Shown here: one piece after another, positions 51,541 through 58,268 of the stretch | Numbering within the stretch: position 1 is the first letter of the stretch | Layout of the letters: each line of letters begins with the position of its first letter | Assembly (NCBI RefSeq): GCF_001614315.2 | Contig: NZ_LVEG02000001.1 | Span: forward strand, 124,001 to 188,000 | DNA: 64,000 nt | Direction: 5' to 3' | Source of the DNA: Halofilum ochraceum | GTDB lineage: Bacteria; Pseudomonadota; Gammaproteobacteria; XJ16; Halofilaceae | Program-made: the position numbers and the translations under genes | Notes under the pieces: generated by a model | What the model saw: the letters and a program-made list of their open reading frames with translations, nothing else | What the model was told of the DNA's origin: nothing | Databases searched by the model: none

Positions 51541-51705
51541 GCCCGATAGATTTCTTCCCGTTCCTGGACTATAGACGGATTCTGGCAGTACGCGCGTGAT
51601 GGCGAAGCCAATCGCGGACCGGCCACGAATATGCCCGCGACTGGCCCAGGATTCGTGGTCTGTGCTGTTTTCCATTTTATCCACCCGGATTGGAGCCTGA
51701 TCGAA

Positions 51706-52533
51706 ATGAAGAAGTTTGCAGGTTTAGCGTTGATCCTATTGGTACATGTGTTCTTCGCTCAAACCGCAATGGGGAATGATTCACGGACAGCTTTGGTGCC
51801 ATTGCCGTCGATCGATGACTTCACCAGAGGCGAAGACGGCTGGGGTTTCGGGCTTGGTCTGAGTGTTGAGTACGAGGCTGCCTACGAAGGATCCGATGAA
51901 TTTGAATTCGAGGTCGACCCTGCTGGCGCAGTGCAGTGGCGGAGCGGAGATAATATTTACTATTGGGCGGGTGAGGCGCTCGGTTGGCGGGGGCTTCGAT
52001 CTGAAACCTGGTTTTTTGATGCGGCTGTGGCCTTCGACGAGGGTCGGGAAGAGGGCGATTCCGATGACGGTCGTCTGGACGGCCTTGGTGACAACGACGA
52101 GACTACGGAACTCGTTCTGCAGGCGCGTCGCGCATTTGATTCGGACTGGCGTTATTGGCTGGATGGACGGCTTACTGCCAGCGATGACGGAAGCCTTGGT
52201 CTTATTGCGGTTGGGCGTCGGTTCGGTGATCAAACAGATGGTACGGGGCAGGAACTGAGTCTCGCTGTGGTTTTTCACGATAGCGATTATGCGAATAGAG
52301 ATTTTGGTATCAACTCGGAACAGTCCGCCGATTCCGGGCTGGCCGAAACCGATCTCGACGGTGGCTTCCGCTCTATCGGGGTAAACTATAACCTCCGTTA
52401 TTTTGTCAGCGAGAACTGGCAGATTCTTGGCGAGGCGGTATACGAGCACTACGGTAGCGATGTCAGGGATAGCCCAATTGCGCGCAGCGATTACGAAGCG
52501 GAAGTGGGGATTGGGGCAGTCTACGTATTCTGA
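51706..52533 (+). CDS. Outer-membrane beta-barrel protein (MipA/OmpV-like)
   Basis: 275 residues from ATG 51706, with TTGGAGCC upstream; a longer frame to 51631 is not used. The signal peptide is FAGLALILLVHVFFAQTAMG, then GWGFGLGLSVEYEAAYEGSDEFEF, typical of MipA/OmpV-like proteins. Alternating strands rich in Tyr/Trp follow, and the C-terminus ends in an aromatic (AVYVF), the usual outer-membrane signal. This gene is clearly more AT-rich than its neighbours and is bracketed by repeats, which suggests recent acquisition. Confidence 0.8.
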   Translation: MKKFAGLALILLVHVFFAQTAMGNDSRTALVPLPSIDDFTRGEDGWGFGLGLSVEYEAAYEGSDEFEFEVDPAGAVQWRSGDNIYYWAGEALGWRGLRSETWFFDAAVAFDEGREEGDSDDGRLDGLGDNDETTELVLQARRAFDSDWRYWLDGRLTASDDGSLGLIAVGRRFGDQTDGTGQELSLAVVFHDSDYANRDFGINSEQSADSGLAETDLDGGFRSIGVNYNLRYFVSENWQILGEAVYEHYGSDVRDSPIARSDYEAEVGIGAVYVF

Positions 52534-52571
52534 ATCGCGAACCGGATCACAGCAGACCACCGCTGAACAAG

Positions 52572-52640
52572 GAAAAACGGGGTCGGATGAGACTTTTGCG
52601 GCGCCCACTTCTCCAGTAACTCCAGAAGTCTGATCTGGAC
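52572..52640. repeat. Dispersed repeat CGGGGTCGGATGAGAC (copy 2)
   Basis: AAAACGGGGTCGGATGAGAC followed by TTTTGCGGCGCCCAC and CTCCAGTAACTCCAGAAG, related to 35551-35622. It directly precedes another repeat of the TTCCGGGGACGG family. It lies just after the end of the outer-membrane protein gene. Confidence 0.5.
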
Positions 52641-52644
52641 GGGC

Positions 52645-52702
52645 ATTCCGGGGACGGTATACGTATCTCCACGGGGGGAGGTCTAACGTCCCCGGAATTC
52701 CC
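52645..52702. repeat. TTCCGGGGACGGTATAC-family repeat (copy 3)
   Basis: Left half TTCCGGGGACGGTATACG, right half ACGTCCCCGGAATTCC in inverted orientation, making a BIME-like pair with a ~25-bp spacer. The remaining gap up to minC (52703-53161) contains no gene that I can support. Confidence 0.65.
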
Positions 52703-53161
52703 CCGGCCGACTCGGGCGATCCTGGCGGCCAGAGGCGGGCGGTTCGCCGCCGGCCGGCGCACACGGCGCTGGGGCTTATTGTGTCCGCAGGGCTGGCGCG
52801 AGGGGCCCGGTTCAAGGAGGTCACGCACTACCACTGGGACGCCGGCGCCGGCTGCGAGTGACCCGGTCGCTTCCGGCCGGCGTGCGCTTCGCGGGGAGTT
52901 CCGGGACACGTTCAACGACTCTTATCCCTTGATCCAGATAACCAAAAAGAAAACTTGACCCCGGACGCCTCTCTGTAGGGTCACCGTAGGCCCCCGACCG
53001 ATTCATCTGTCCGTGGCGACCTTGTCCTCGTTTTGAGACGCACTTCTCGTTGGAAGCGGTTTCGCCTGTTTTTCAGGGGGGATCAGGCTGGTAGGATTCC
53101 GCCTCCTTTGCCGGCGCATTTCGATGTTTCGGCACCACCCGTTTGATTGCTCCGTTTGTCC

Positions 53162-53872
53162 ATGTCGCAGAACTCGGACCTCGACACCTCTGTGCTCGAG
53201 ATCAAAAGTCGGCTGACCACGTTGTTCACGCTGCAGTTGAGCTGCGTGGAGACGGACACCCTTCTCAGGGCCGTCGACCGGCACGTGGAGCAGGCGCCGG
53301 CGATGTTCCGTGGTATGCCGGTGGTGCTGGAGCTGGACCGCCTCGAGCGTCTGCCGGATGCGGAGATGGTGAAGCGCCTGGTCTCCGGCCTGCACACGCG
53401 CCGTCTCGTGCCGACGGCGCTGGGCAGCAGCGAGGAGGCGGCGAGCGGACTCGCCGACCAGGTCGGCCTGCCGCTACTGCGGGCCGGTGCGGAGGCGGGA
53501 TCGCCGCGGGCGGAGCAGCCGGCGGCCCCGCAGACATCGGCGACGCGGTTCGTCACGCGCCCCGTGCGTTCGGGGCAGCAGGTCTATGCGCGCGGCGGCG
53601 ATCTCGTGATCCTCGCGCCGGTTGGCCCGGGAGCGGAGGTGCTCGCCGATGGGTGCGTCCACGTCTACGGCGCCCTCAACGGGCGTGCCGGCGCGGGAGT
53701 ACAGGGCGACGAGACGGCACGGGTCTTCTGCCAGCAGTTCAATGCGGAGTTGATCTCGATCGCGGGGCGGTATCAGGTGGGCGACGATCTCTCCGAGGCG
53801 CACCGCAACCACGCGGTGCAGATTCGACTCGACGGGGATGCCCTCAGTATCGAGCGCCTGGAAGGCGTTTGA
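53162..53872 (+). CDS. minC: Septum site-determining protein MinC
   Basis: 236 residues from ATG 53162. The N-terminal MinC_N domain (about 1-105) inhibits FtsZ. A variable Ala/Pro linker follows, then a C-terminal beta-helical domain: RSGQQVYARGGDLVILAPVGPGAEVLADGCVHVYGALNGRAGAGVQGD, the classic MinC_C repeat with dimerisation and MinD-binding faces. It is followed by minD and minE in the canonical order. MinC inhibits Z-ring assembly away from midcell. Confidence 0.97.
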   Translation: MSQNSDLDTSVLEIKSRLTTLFTLQLSCVETDTLLRAVDRHVEQAPAMFRGMPVVLELDRLERLPDAEMVKRLVSGLHTRRLVPTALGSSEEAASGLADQVGLPLLRAGAEAGSPRAEQPAAPQTSATRFVTRPVRSGQQVYARGGDLVILAPVGPGAEVLADGCVHVYGALNGRAGAGVQGDETARVFCQQFNAELISIAGRYQVGDDLSEAHRNHAVQIRLDGDALSIERLEGV

Positions 53873-53909
53873 TCCAGGCCGGTAGGAACTGACACGGGAG
53901 GAGTGGACT

Positions 53910-54716
53910 TTGGCGCGCGTGATCGTGGTGACTTCGGGTAAGGGCGGTGTTGGCAAGACGACCACCTCGACGGCGTTCGGCGCGGGTCTGGCCAAGGCCG
54001 GGCACAAGGTCGTGATCGTCGACTTCGACGTCGGTCTGCGTAACGTCGACCTGGTCATGGGCTGCGAGCGCCGGGTGGTGTTCGATTTCGTCAACGTGAT
54101 CAACCAGGAGGCGAATCTCAATCAGGCGTTGATCCGCGACAAGCGTTTCGAGGGCCTCTACATCCTCTCGGCGTCGCAGACGCGCGACAAGGACGCATTG
54201 ACCGAGGAGGGCGTGGAACGCGTCATCAGTGAGCTCGCCGAGCGGTTCGACTACGTCATTTGTGACTCCCCGGCGGGTATCGAGCGCGGTGCCCAGCTGG
54301 CCATGTATCACGCCGACGACGCGCTCGTCGTGGCGAATCCGGAGGTTTCGTCAGTACGCGATTCGGATCGTGTGCTCGGACTGCTCGGTAGCCGGACGCG
54401 ACGGGCCGAAAACGGCGAGGAGCCCGTCGGCGAGTATCTGCTGCTGACGCGCTATTCGCCCGCACAGGTCAGCAAGGGCCAGATGATGGCCGCCGACGAC
54501 GTATGCGAGATCCTCTCGACACCACTGCTGGGCGTCATCCCGGAGTCAAGCGCCGTTCTCACGGCCTCGAATTCGGGCCTTCCGGTCAGCATGGAGGAGC
54601 GCTCGGACGCGGGACAGGCGTATAACGATGCGGTGGCGCGCTACCTCGGCGAGACGCGCGAGCATCGCTTCCTGACACGCAAAAAGGGGCTGATCGGCCG
54701 CCTCTTCGGGAGCTGA
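53910..54716 (+). CDS. minD: Septum site-determining ATPase MinD
   Basis: 268 residues from TTG 53910, with a GGGAGGAG ribosome site. Deviant Walker A motif SGKGGVGKTTTS (9-20) with signature lysines 11 and 16. Other ATPase motifs are VVIVDFDVGLRNVDLVMG and FDYVICDSPAGIERGAQ. The C-terminal amphipathic helix KKGLIGRLFGS gives membrane binding. Canonical MinD; oscillates with MinE and recruits MinC. Confidence 0.98.
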   Translation: MARVIVVTSGKGGVGKTTTSTAFGAGLAKAGHKVVIVDFDVGLRNVDLVMGCERRVVFDFVNVINQEANLNQALIRDKRFEGLYILSASQTRDKDALTEEGVERVISELAERFDYVICDSPAGIERGAQLAMYHADDALVVANPEVSSVRDSDRVLGLLGSRTRRAENGEEPVGEYLLLTRYSPAQVSKGQMMAADDVCEILSTPLLGVIPESSAVLTASNSGLPVSMEERSDAGQAYNDAVARYLGETREHRFLTRKKGLIGRLFGS

Positions 54717-54720
54717 GGCA

Positions 54721-55002
54721 GTGAGTATCCTGGATGTTTTTCGCCGCAAGCGGCGCGAGTCGGCGGCGGTTGCGAAGGACCGATTGCAGGTCATCATCGC
54801 CCATGAGCGCAGCGACGCGCGCGGGCCGGACTATCTGCCGCCCCTGCGCGAGGAGCTGCTCGAGGTGGTCCGCAAGTATGTCGCGGTCGACGACGACGCC
54901 GTGCGCATGCAGGTCGACCGGGAAGGGGACTACGAGTACCTGGAGTTGAACATCACGCTGCCGGAAGGCTCCAGCCCACAGGCCCCGGCGCGGGGCCGCT
55001 GA
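54721..55002 (+). CDS. minE: Cell division topological specificity factor MinE
   Basis: 93 residues from GTG 54721, four bases after the minD stop. The N-terminal anti-MinCD helix is LDVFRRKRRESAAVAKDRLQVIIAHER. The topological-specificity domain (VDREGDYEYLELNITLP) follows. The length and gene order are usual. Confidence 0.97.
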   Translation: MSILDVFRRKRRESAAVAKDRLQVIIAHERSDARGPDYLPPLREELLEVVRKYVAVDDDAVRMQVDREGDYEYLELNITLPEGSSPQAPARGR

Positions 55003-55082
55003 ATGCCCCTGGTTTCCTGCCTCTCCTGACGTTTCAGCGGGTCGGCCGCGGCGGATCCAGCTTGACGCCGACGGCGCATGGA

Positions 55083-55142
55083 ACTCCGGGGATGGTATAC
55101 CCATCTCCACGCGACGAGTTCGGTATACCGTCTCCGGAACTC
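55083..55142. repeat. TTCCGGGGATGGTATAC-family inverted pair (copy 4)
   Basis: CTCCGGGGATGGTATACCCA at 55084 and its inverted partner GGTATACCGTCTCCGGAACT near 55121-55140, with a ~20-bp spacer. Clear BIME arrangement, located just after the min locus. Confidence 0.72.
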
Positions 55143-55212
55143 TTGCCCCCGTGCCCTCGATACTCGCCTAGCGGTTCCAGCGCGCCGCTTCGCGAGTTGA
55201 ACAGCCCGGATA

Positions 55213-55398
55213 TCATTGCTTGTTCTCCCGCTTCATGTGTTTCCGTGCGCTATGTCCACCAGCGACAAAGAACGCTCCCCCAATAAGCAACAGCAGCCAG
55301 CCAATCGGCGTGTTTCCGTCCGAGAAAGCGCCAATGGAGAGAAAGAGCATGACGGCCCCGCCCAGCTGGGCGGCGCATCCGGCGGGTTTAGTCATCAT
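55213..55398 (-). CDS. Small two-helix membrane protein
   Basis: 61 residues from ATG 55398. Two hydrophobic segments (LGGAVMLFLSIGAFSDG and IGWLLLLIGGAFFVAGG) with a basic C-terminus HSARKHMKRENKQ. It probably lies in the inner membrane. No family recognised. It is downstream of another small membrane protein gene on the same strand; the two are separated by a terminator hairpin. Confidence 0.6.
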   Translation of the reverse strand: MMTKPAGCAAQLGGAVMLFLSIGAFSDGNTPIGWLLLLIGGAFFVAGGHSARKHMKRENKQ

Positions 55399-55451
55399 GG
55401 TGTGCGCTCCATGCGGGCATGCGCGGAGCGTATCGAACCGTCCTGCGAACG

Positions 55452-55483
55452 AAAAGGCTCGGCCCCATGAAGGGGCCGGGGCC
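55452..55483 (-). terminator. Rho-independent terminator
   Basis: On the minus strand GGCCCCGGCCCC-TTCA-TGGGGCCGAGCC is followed by TTTTCG. It is a good intrinsic terminator for the small membrane protein gene at 55522-55776, and insulates the gene downstream. A similar stem occurs at 25481-25507. Confidence 0.75.
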
Positions 55484-55521
55484 TATGGCGGCATACATGC
55501 GGAACCGGCCTTGCATCAGAG

Positions 55522-55776
55522 CTAGTCAAACTGCGGGGCTTTTCTGCCCGAGCGCTGGTTCTCACTCTCGTTGGTCTCGTGGACCGGCTCTCCACCGCTG
55601 GCGGCGACTTCCGAAAGCAGTTTATTGGTAATCTTCTGCTGCTTGATCACCTCGTCTACGCGTGGTTTGAGGCCAAATACCGCGAACGGAAGAAGAATCC
55701 AGAGGATTAAGACCAAAAGCACTAGTAGGCCGATAATCAGAGATCCGCCGCTGAGTGCTGCTGATGGATCGTTCAT
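55522..55776 (-). CDS. Small single-pass membrane protein with coiled tail
   Basis: 84 residues from ATG 55776. A strongly hydrophobic N-terminal helix (LIIGLLVLLVLILWILLPFAVFG) is followed by an amphipathic/coiled segment, RVDEVIKQQKITNKLLSEVAAS, then an acidic tail. No family recognised. Both ends have terminators (55452-55483 and 55792-55828), so it forms its own short transcription unit. Expression is plausible; function unknown. Confidence 0.6.
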   Translation of the reverse strand: MNDPSAALSGGSLIIGLLVLLVLILWILLPFAVFGLKPRVDEVIKQQKITNKLLSEVAASGGEPVHETNESENQRSGRKAPQFD

Positions 55777-55791
55777 GATTCCCCCTTACAC

Positions 55792-55828
55792 AAAAAGACC
55801 CGGCGCCGAGGATATCAGGACCGGGCCT
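55792..55828 (-). terminator. Rho-independent terminator
   Basis: The minus strand reads GGCCCGGTCCTGATATCC then TCGGCGCCGGGTC followed by TTTTTGTG. Stem of CCCGG with CCGGG and a T-run of five. It should end transcription from the PIN-like gene at 55943-56824. Confidence 0.7.
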
Positions 55829-55861
55829 TTGGCCGCTTTTGAAGCTGTGTGCCGCTCAACG

Positions 55862-55933
55862 ATTCCGGGCACCGATTCCGGGAGCGGTATATCGAACTCC
55901 TCCCGCAGAGACCGGTATACCGTCCCCGGAACT
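55862..55933. repeat. TTCCGGGAGCGGTATA-family inverted pair (copy 5)
   Basis: ATTCCGGGAGCGGTATATCG faces GGTATACCGTCCCCGGAACT at about 55913-55932, an inverted repeat pair of the family, with an extra ATTCCGGGCACCG half copy at 55862. It lies between the small membrane protein and the PIN-like gene. Confidence 0.7.
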
Positions 55934-55942
55934 TCTGTTCCG

Positions 55943-56824
55943 TTAGCCCGTTTGGAGGCTATCCTCAATGGCTCGGCGCGTCTCCGCGCTGGAAAGTGTC
56001 GCGCGGCCATACTCGTCTATAAGAGGGGTCAGCAATGTATGGGCGACGCCGAGGAGTGGACTTATCCCTTCTATAAGGCGCTCGGAAGTGTCTTGAAGGT
56101 ATTTACGTGATTGCGGATGGATAAATGCAATTCCGATAATCATGACAATTGCAATCCACGCCCATGTGGGCGTCGACCTGGCTCGTGGGACAATCATCTG
56201 CCTGAAAAAGTTAGTCAGTCCTGAAACGACGGCCGCGGGTATCATCGTTGAGTAGGCGGCCATAGATACTAGCTGCAACTCGACAGCGTTATCCCTTGCA
56301 TAGAGCCGGATCGTAAAGCAAATATCGGGGTCGACGCTTCGGCCGCCCATGCGCCTAATATCCGTGTCTCGCGAAACAACCGGATAGTCCAGCATTTCGT
56401 GTAGCCTTATGTACGGCACGTCTTTCGGGTCATCGTCATCACTGCCTCCTTCGTCGGGTCCGCCAACTTCGACGAAGTGGATGTGTCCTTCGAAACGAGC
56501 CCACTGGTTCAAAAAAACGCGCTCGGGAATGTCGTACCGTAGAGACATTTCCTGAATCTTTTCTGCGATCTCGGTGCGAAGGTACGACGGCGCGTACCCT
56601 TGTATAACCTCGGACTCTAGGGCTTCCAGTACAGAGGTTCGTGTGTCCTTGTCGTTGGCTTTCACCGAAAGCCAGTAGATGTCACGAAGCAATGCATTCG
56701 CGTCAAAAATAAGATCGAACTGGCACGAGTCGCCATAAGCAGAAAGCGGGCCGTTCTCCTCAAATAATGACCGTAGGTGAGGGAGGTCGTCTGAAGTGGC
56801 GATTTGTGGCTTTTCTCGGTCCAT
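55943..56824 (-). CDS. PIN-like domain protein with C-terminal membrane helix
   Basis: 293 residues from ATG 56824, with GCGAGGGCC upstream. The N-terminal ~190 residues have PIN-nuclease features: FDLIFDANALLRDIYWLS (first Asp), VLEALESEVIQGYAPSYLRTEI (Glu), DYPVVSRDTDIRRMGG (later Asp pair). One hydrophobic helix follows, TWAWIAIVMIIGIAFI, and a cytoplasmic-like tail. It might be an RNase tethered to the membrane. It sits beside an HNH-like gene and several repeats in a more AT-rich stretch, as expected for an accessory or defence locus. No antitoxin partner is visible. Confidence 0.6.
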   Translation of the reverse strand: MDREKPQIATSDDLPHLRSLFEENGPLSAYGDSCQFDLIFDANALLRDIYWLSVKANDKDTRTSVLEALESEVIQGYAPSYLRTEIAEKIQEMSLRYDIPERVFLNQWARFEGHIHFVEVGGPDEGGSDDDDPKDVPYIRLHEMLDYPVVSRDTDIRRMGGRSVDPDICFTIRLYARDNAVELQLVSMAAYSTMIPAAVVSGLTNFFRQMIVPRARSTPTWAWIAIVMIIGIAFIHPQSRKYLQDTSERLIEGISPLLGVAHTLLTPLIDEYGRATLSSAETRRAIEDSLQTG

Positions 56825-57099
56825 GATAGGGCCCTCGCTTTTTACTCTGCTCAGGGAGGCAACGTTGAGCGTCGATGATGCGGCGCTAGACCCGACCCAA
56901 GGATGTGCGAGTAACAACGCCGGTGAGTATTTGCCCTGACCCTGAACGGAAAGCCGGGGCAGACCACAAATAGGGTGTTGCGATGGTCAGATTCGTGGTG
57001 TTTCTCCTATTGTTTCACGACGCTCGAGCGGGGGCAAAAGGCAAGACCTGACACCGTTCCCCCCTGTGGGGAACCCGCTCTCACGGAATTCATGATGAC

Positions 57100-58041
57100 T
57101 TAGAAGGTGAGCAGGGTGATATACGGATCATGCTCAGGTCGCGATGCATGTACGCTGCCGGCAGTAATTCTGCGATGTGCGTCGTCGTAGAATAGGGGCG
57201 CAGAGAATTTTAGTTGCTTAAGTACATTGCTCAGCGTGACTGTAACCTCACCGTGTATCCAAAAGTAGTATTTGGGGTCGCCCTCGTCTGCCCGTGGTGG
57301 GGCGAGGCCAGTGTGATCAGCGAGGGATGGTATATCGAGCGTTATGCTGTCGTTAGGCAGCATGTTTTTGCCTTCGACTATAACGGAACCAACGAAGTCG
57401 TTGCCGGGGAGCGTCACGCTCCCGCTACCTGTTACATTGATCCGGACATTGTCCTGTTCAAAGATTGCCTGCCCGTCGAAGCCAGCGGGACCTTGGATAT
57501 TCAGGAATCGCCCGAGTAGCTCTGGATACTGGAGTTTGAATCCAATACGCCGGTATTCATAGTCGGTGGAGTTTCGGACCACGATTCGGTGTTCGACGAG
57601 CCCCGCGATGATTTCTTGCGTCACCTTTTTAGGAAGGCTGGCGTCAATACTGATTCCGCTTTGGCGATATACTTCGATAGCAGGGAGGGCGAATGCTTCC
57701 TCGACCTCTCCGGCAATTTGCTTCTCGTGTCGAGCTTTCCACTCTCGAAGAGTCTCGGCGCTGTAAACACTGAAGTCGGCATCAATCAAATGAGCATGGT
57801 CTTGGCATAGAAAAATCGCGTTGTCTGCACTCTTCCGTTGTTCTGGAGACTGATCAGGGTCGTATCTTGGCCCGCCGGGACTCGCAGCGTGTATATGTGC
57901 CGCCACGCCGACCGAGGTGGACTTGTCCGTGTCGGAGTTGGGAACCCAGCATTGCTGATCGCAGCCCGGGAAGCTGCAACGCCCGCCAGCTCGTTCAGCG
58001 ATGGTTCTTTTCGTCTTTTCCGGGAATTCATGTCGCGCCAT
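57100..58041 (-). CDS. HNH-like nuclease-domain protein, unknown C-terminal domain
   Basis: 313 residues from ATG 58041. The N-terminal ~110 residues read like the HNH-type domain often found in defence effectors: ERAGGRCSFPGCDQQCW with zinc Cys22/Cys27, VAAHIHAASPGGPRYDPDQS with His49/His51, and DNAIFLCQDHAHLIDAD with Cys79 and His82/His84. The rest, about 200 residues, is beta-rich with no domain I recognise; there is no SAVED segment. Codon use is less GC-rich than neighbours. It lies between the PIN-like gene and a duplicated nrdJ 3' end. Could be a phage-defence or mobile-island protein. Confidence 0.62.
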   Translation of the reverse strand: MARHEFPEKTKRTIAERAGGRCSFPGCDQQCWVPNSDTDKSTSVGVAAHIHAASPGGPRYDPDQSPEQRKSADNAIFLCQDHAHLIDADFSVYSAETLREWKARHEKQIAGEVEEAFALPAIEVYRQSGISIDASLPKKVTQEIIAGLVEHRIVVRNSTDYEYRRIGFKLQYPELLGRFLNIQGPAGFDGQAIFEQDNVRINVTGSGSVTLPGNDFVGSVIVEGKNMLPNDSITLDIPSLADHTGLAPPRADEGDPKYYFWIHGEVTVTLSNVLKQLKFSAPLFYDDAHRRITAGSVHASRPEHDPYITLLTF

Positions 58042-58091
58042 CAGGTCGATCCGTTTGGTGAGACGATGCGGGTGTCGTCCGGCGCCTTGCG

Positions 58092-58268
58092 ACGGTGCGG
58101 AGGGGTGAGGATTGCCCACACCCCTCCTGATCCCCATAGGCCGTACACCGATCACACCCATCCCGCGTGATCATGTAGCGACCGTGCGGAGGAGGTTGAA
58201 GATCACCCACATCCCCCCTGCGCCCCACAAGCCGTACAGAAATCACACCCATCCCGCTTGATCATGGC
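58092..58268. repeat. Tandem duplication of the nrdJ 3' end (period 89 bp)
   Basis: Unit 1 (58092-58180) and unit 2 (58181-58268) align at a fixed 89-bp offset: ACGGTGCGGAGGGG and ACCGTGCGGAGGAGG, CCCACACCCC and CCCACATCCC, GGCCGTACACCGATCACACC and AGCCGTACAGAAATCACACC, CATCCCGCGTGATCATG and CATCCCGCTTGATCATG. Unit 2 includes the real nrdJ stop. Unit 1, read on the minus strand, still gives ITRDGCDRCTAYGDQEGCG, a decayed copy of the gene's C-terminus (IKRDGCDFCTACGAQGGCG). Confidence 0.8.

Noticed and set aside
55003-58268. A complete integrative element with attL/attR between minE and nrdJ
   Set aside because: The nrdJ 3'-end copies are directly adjacent rather than at two ends, and there is no integrase or matching repeat at 55.0 kb. 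Only a scar can be claimed.
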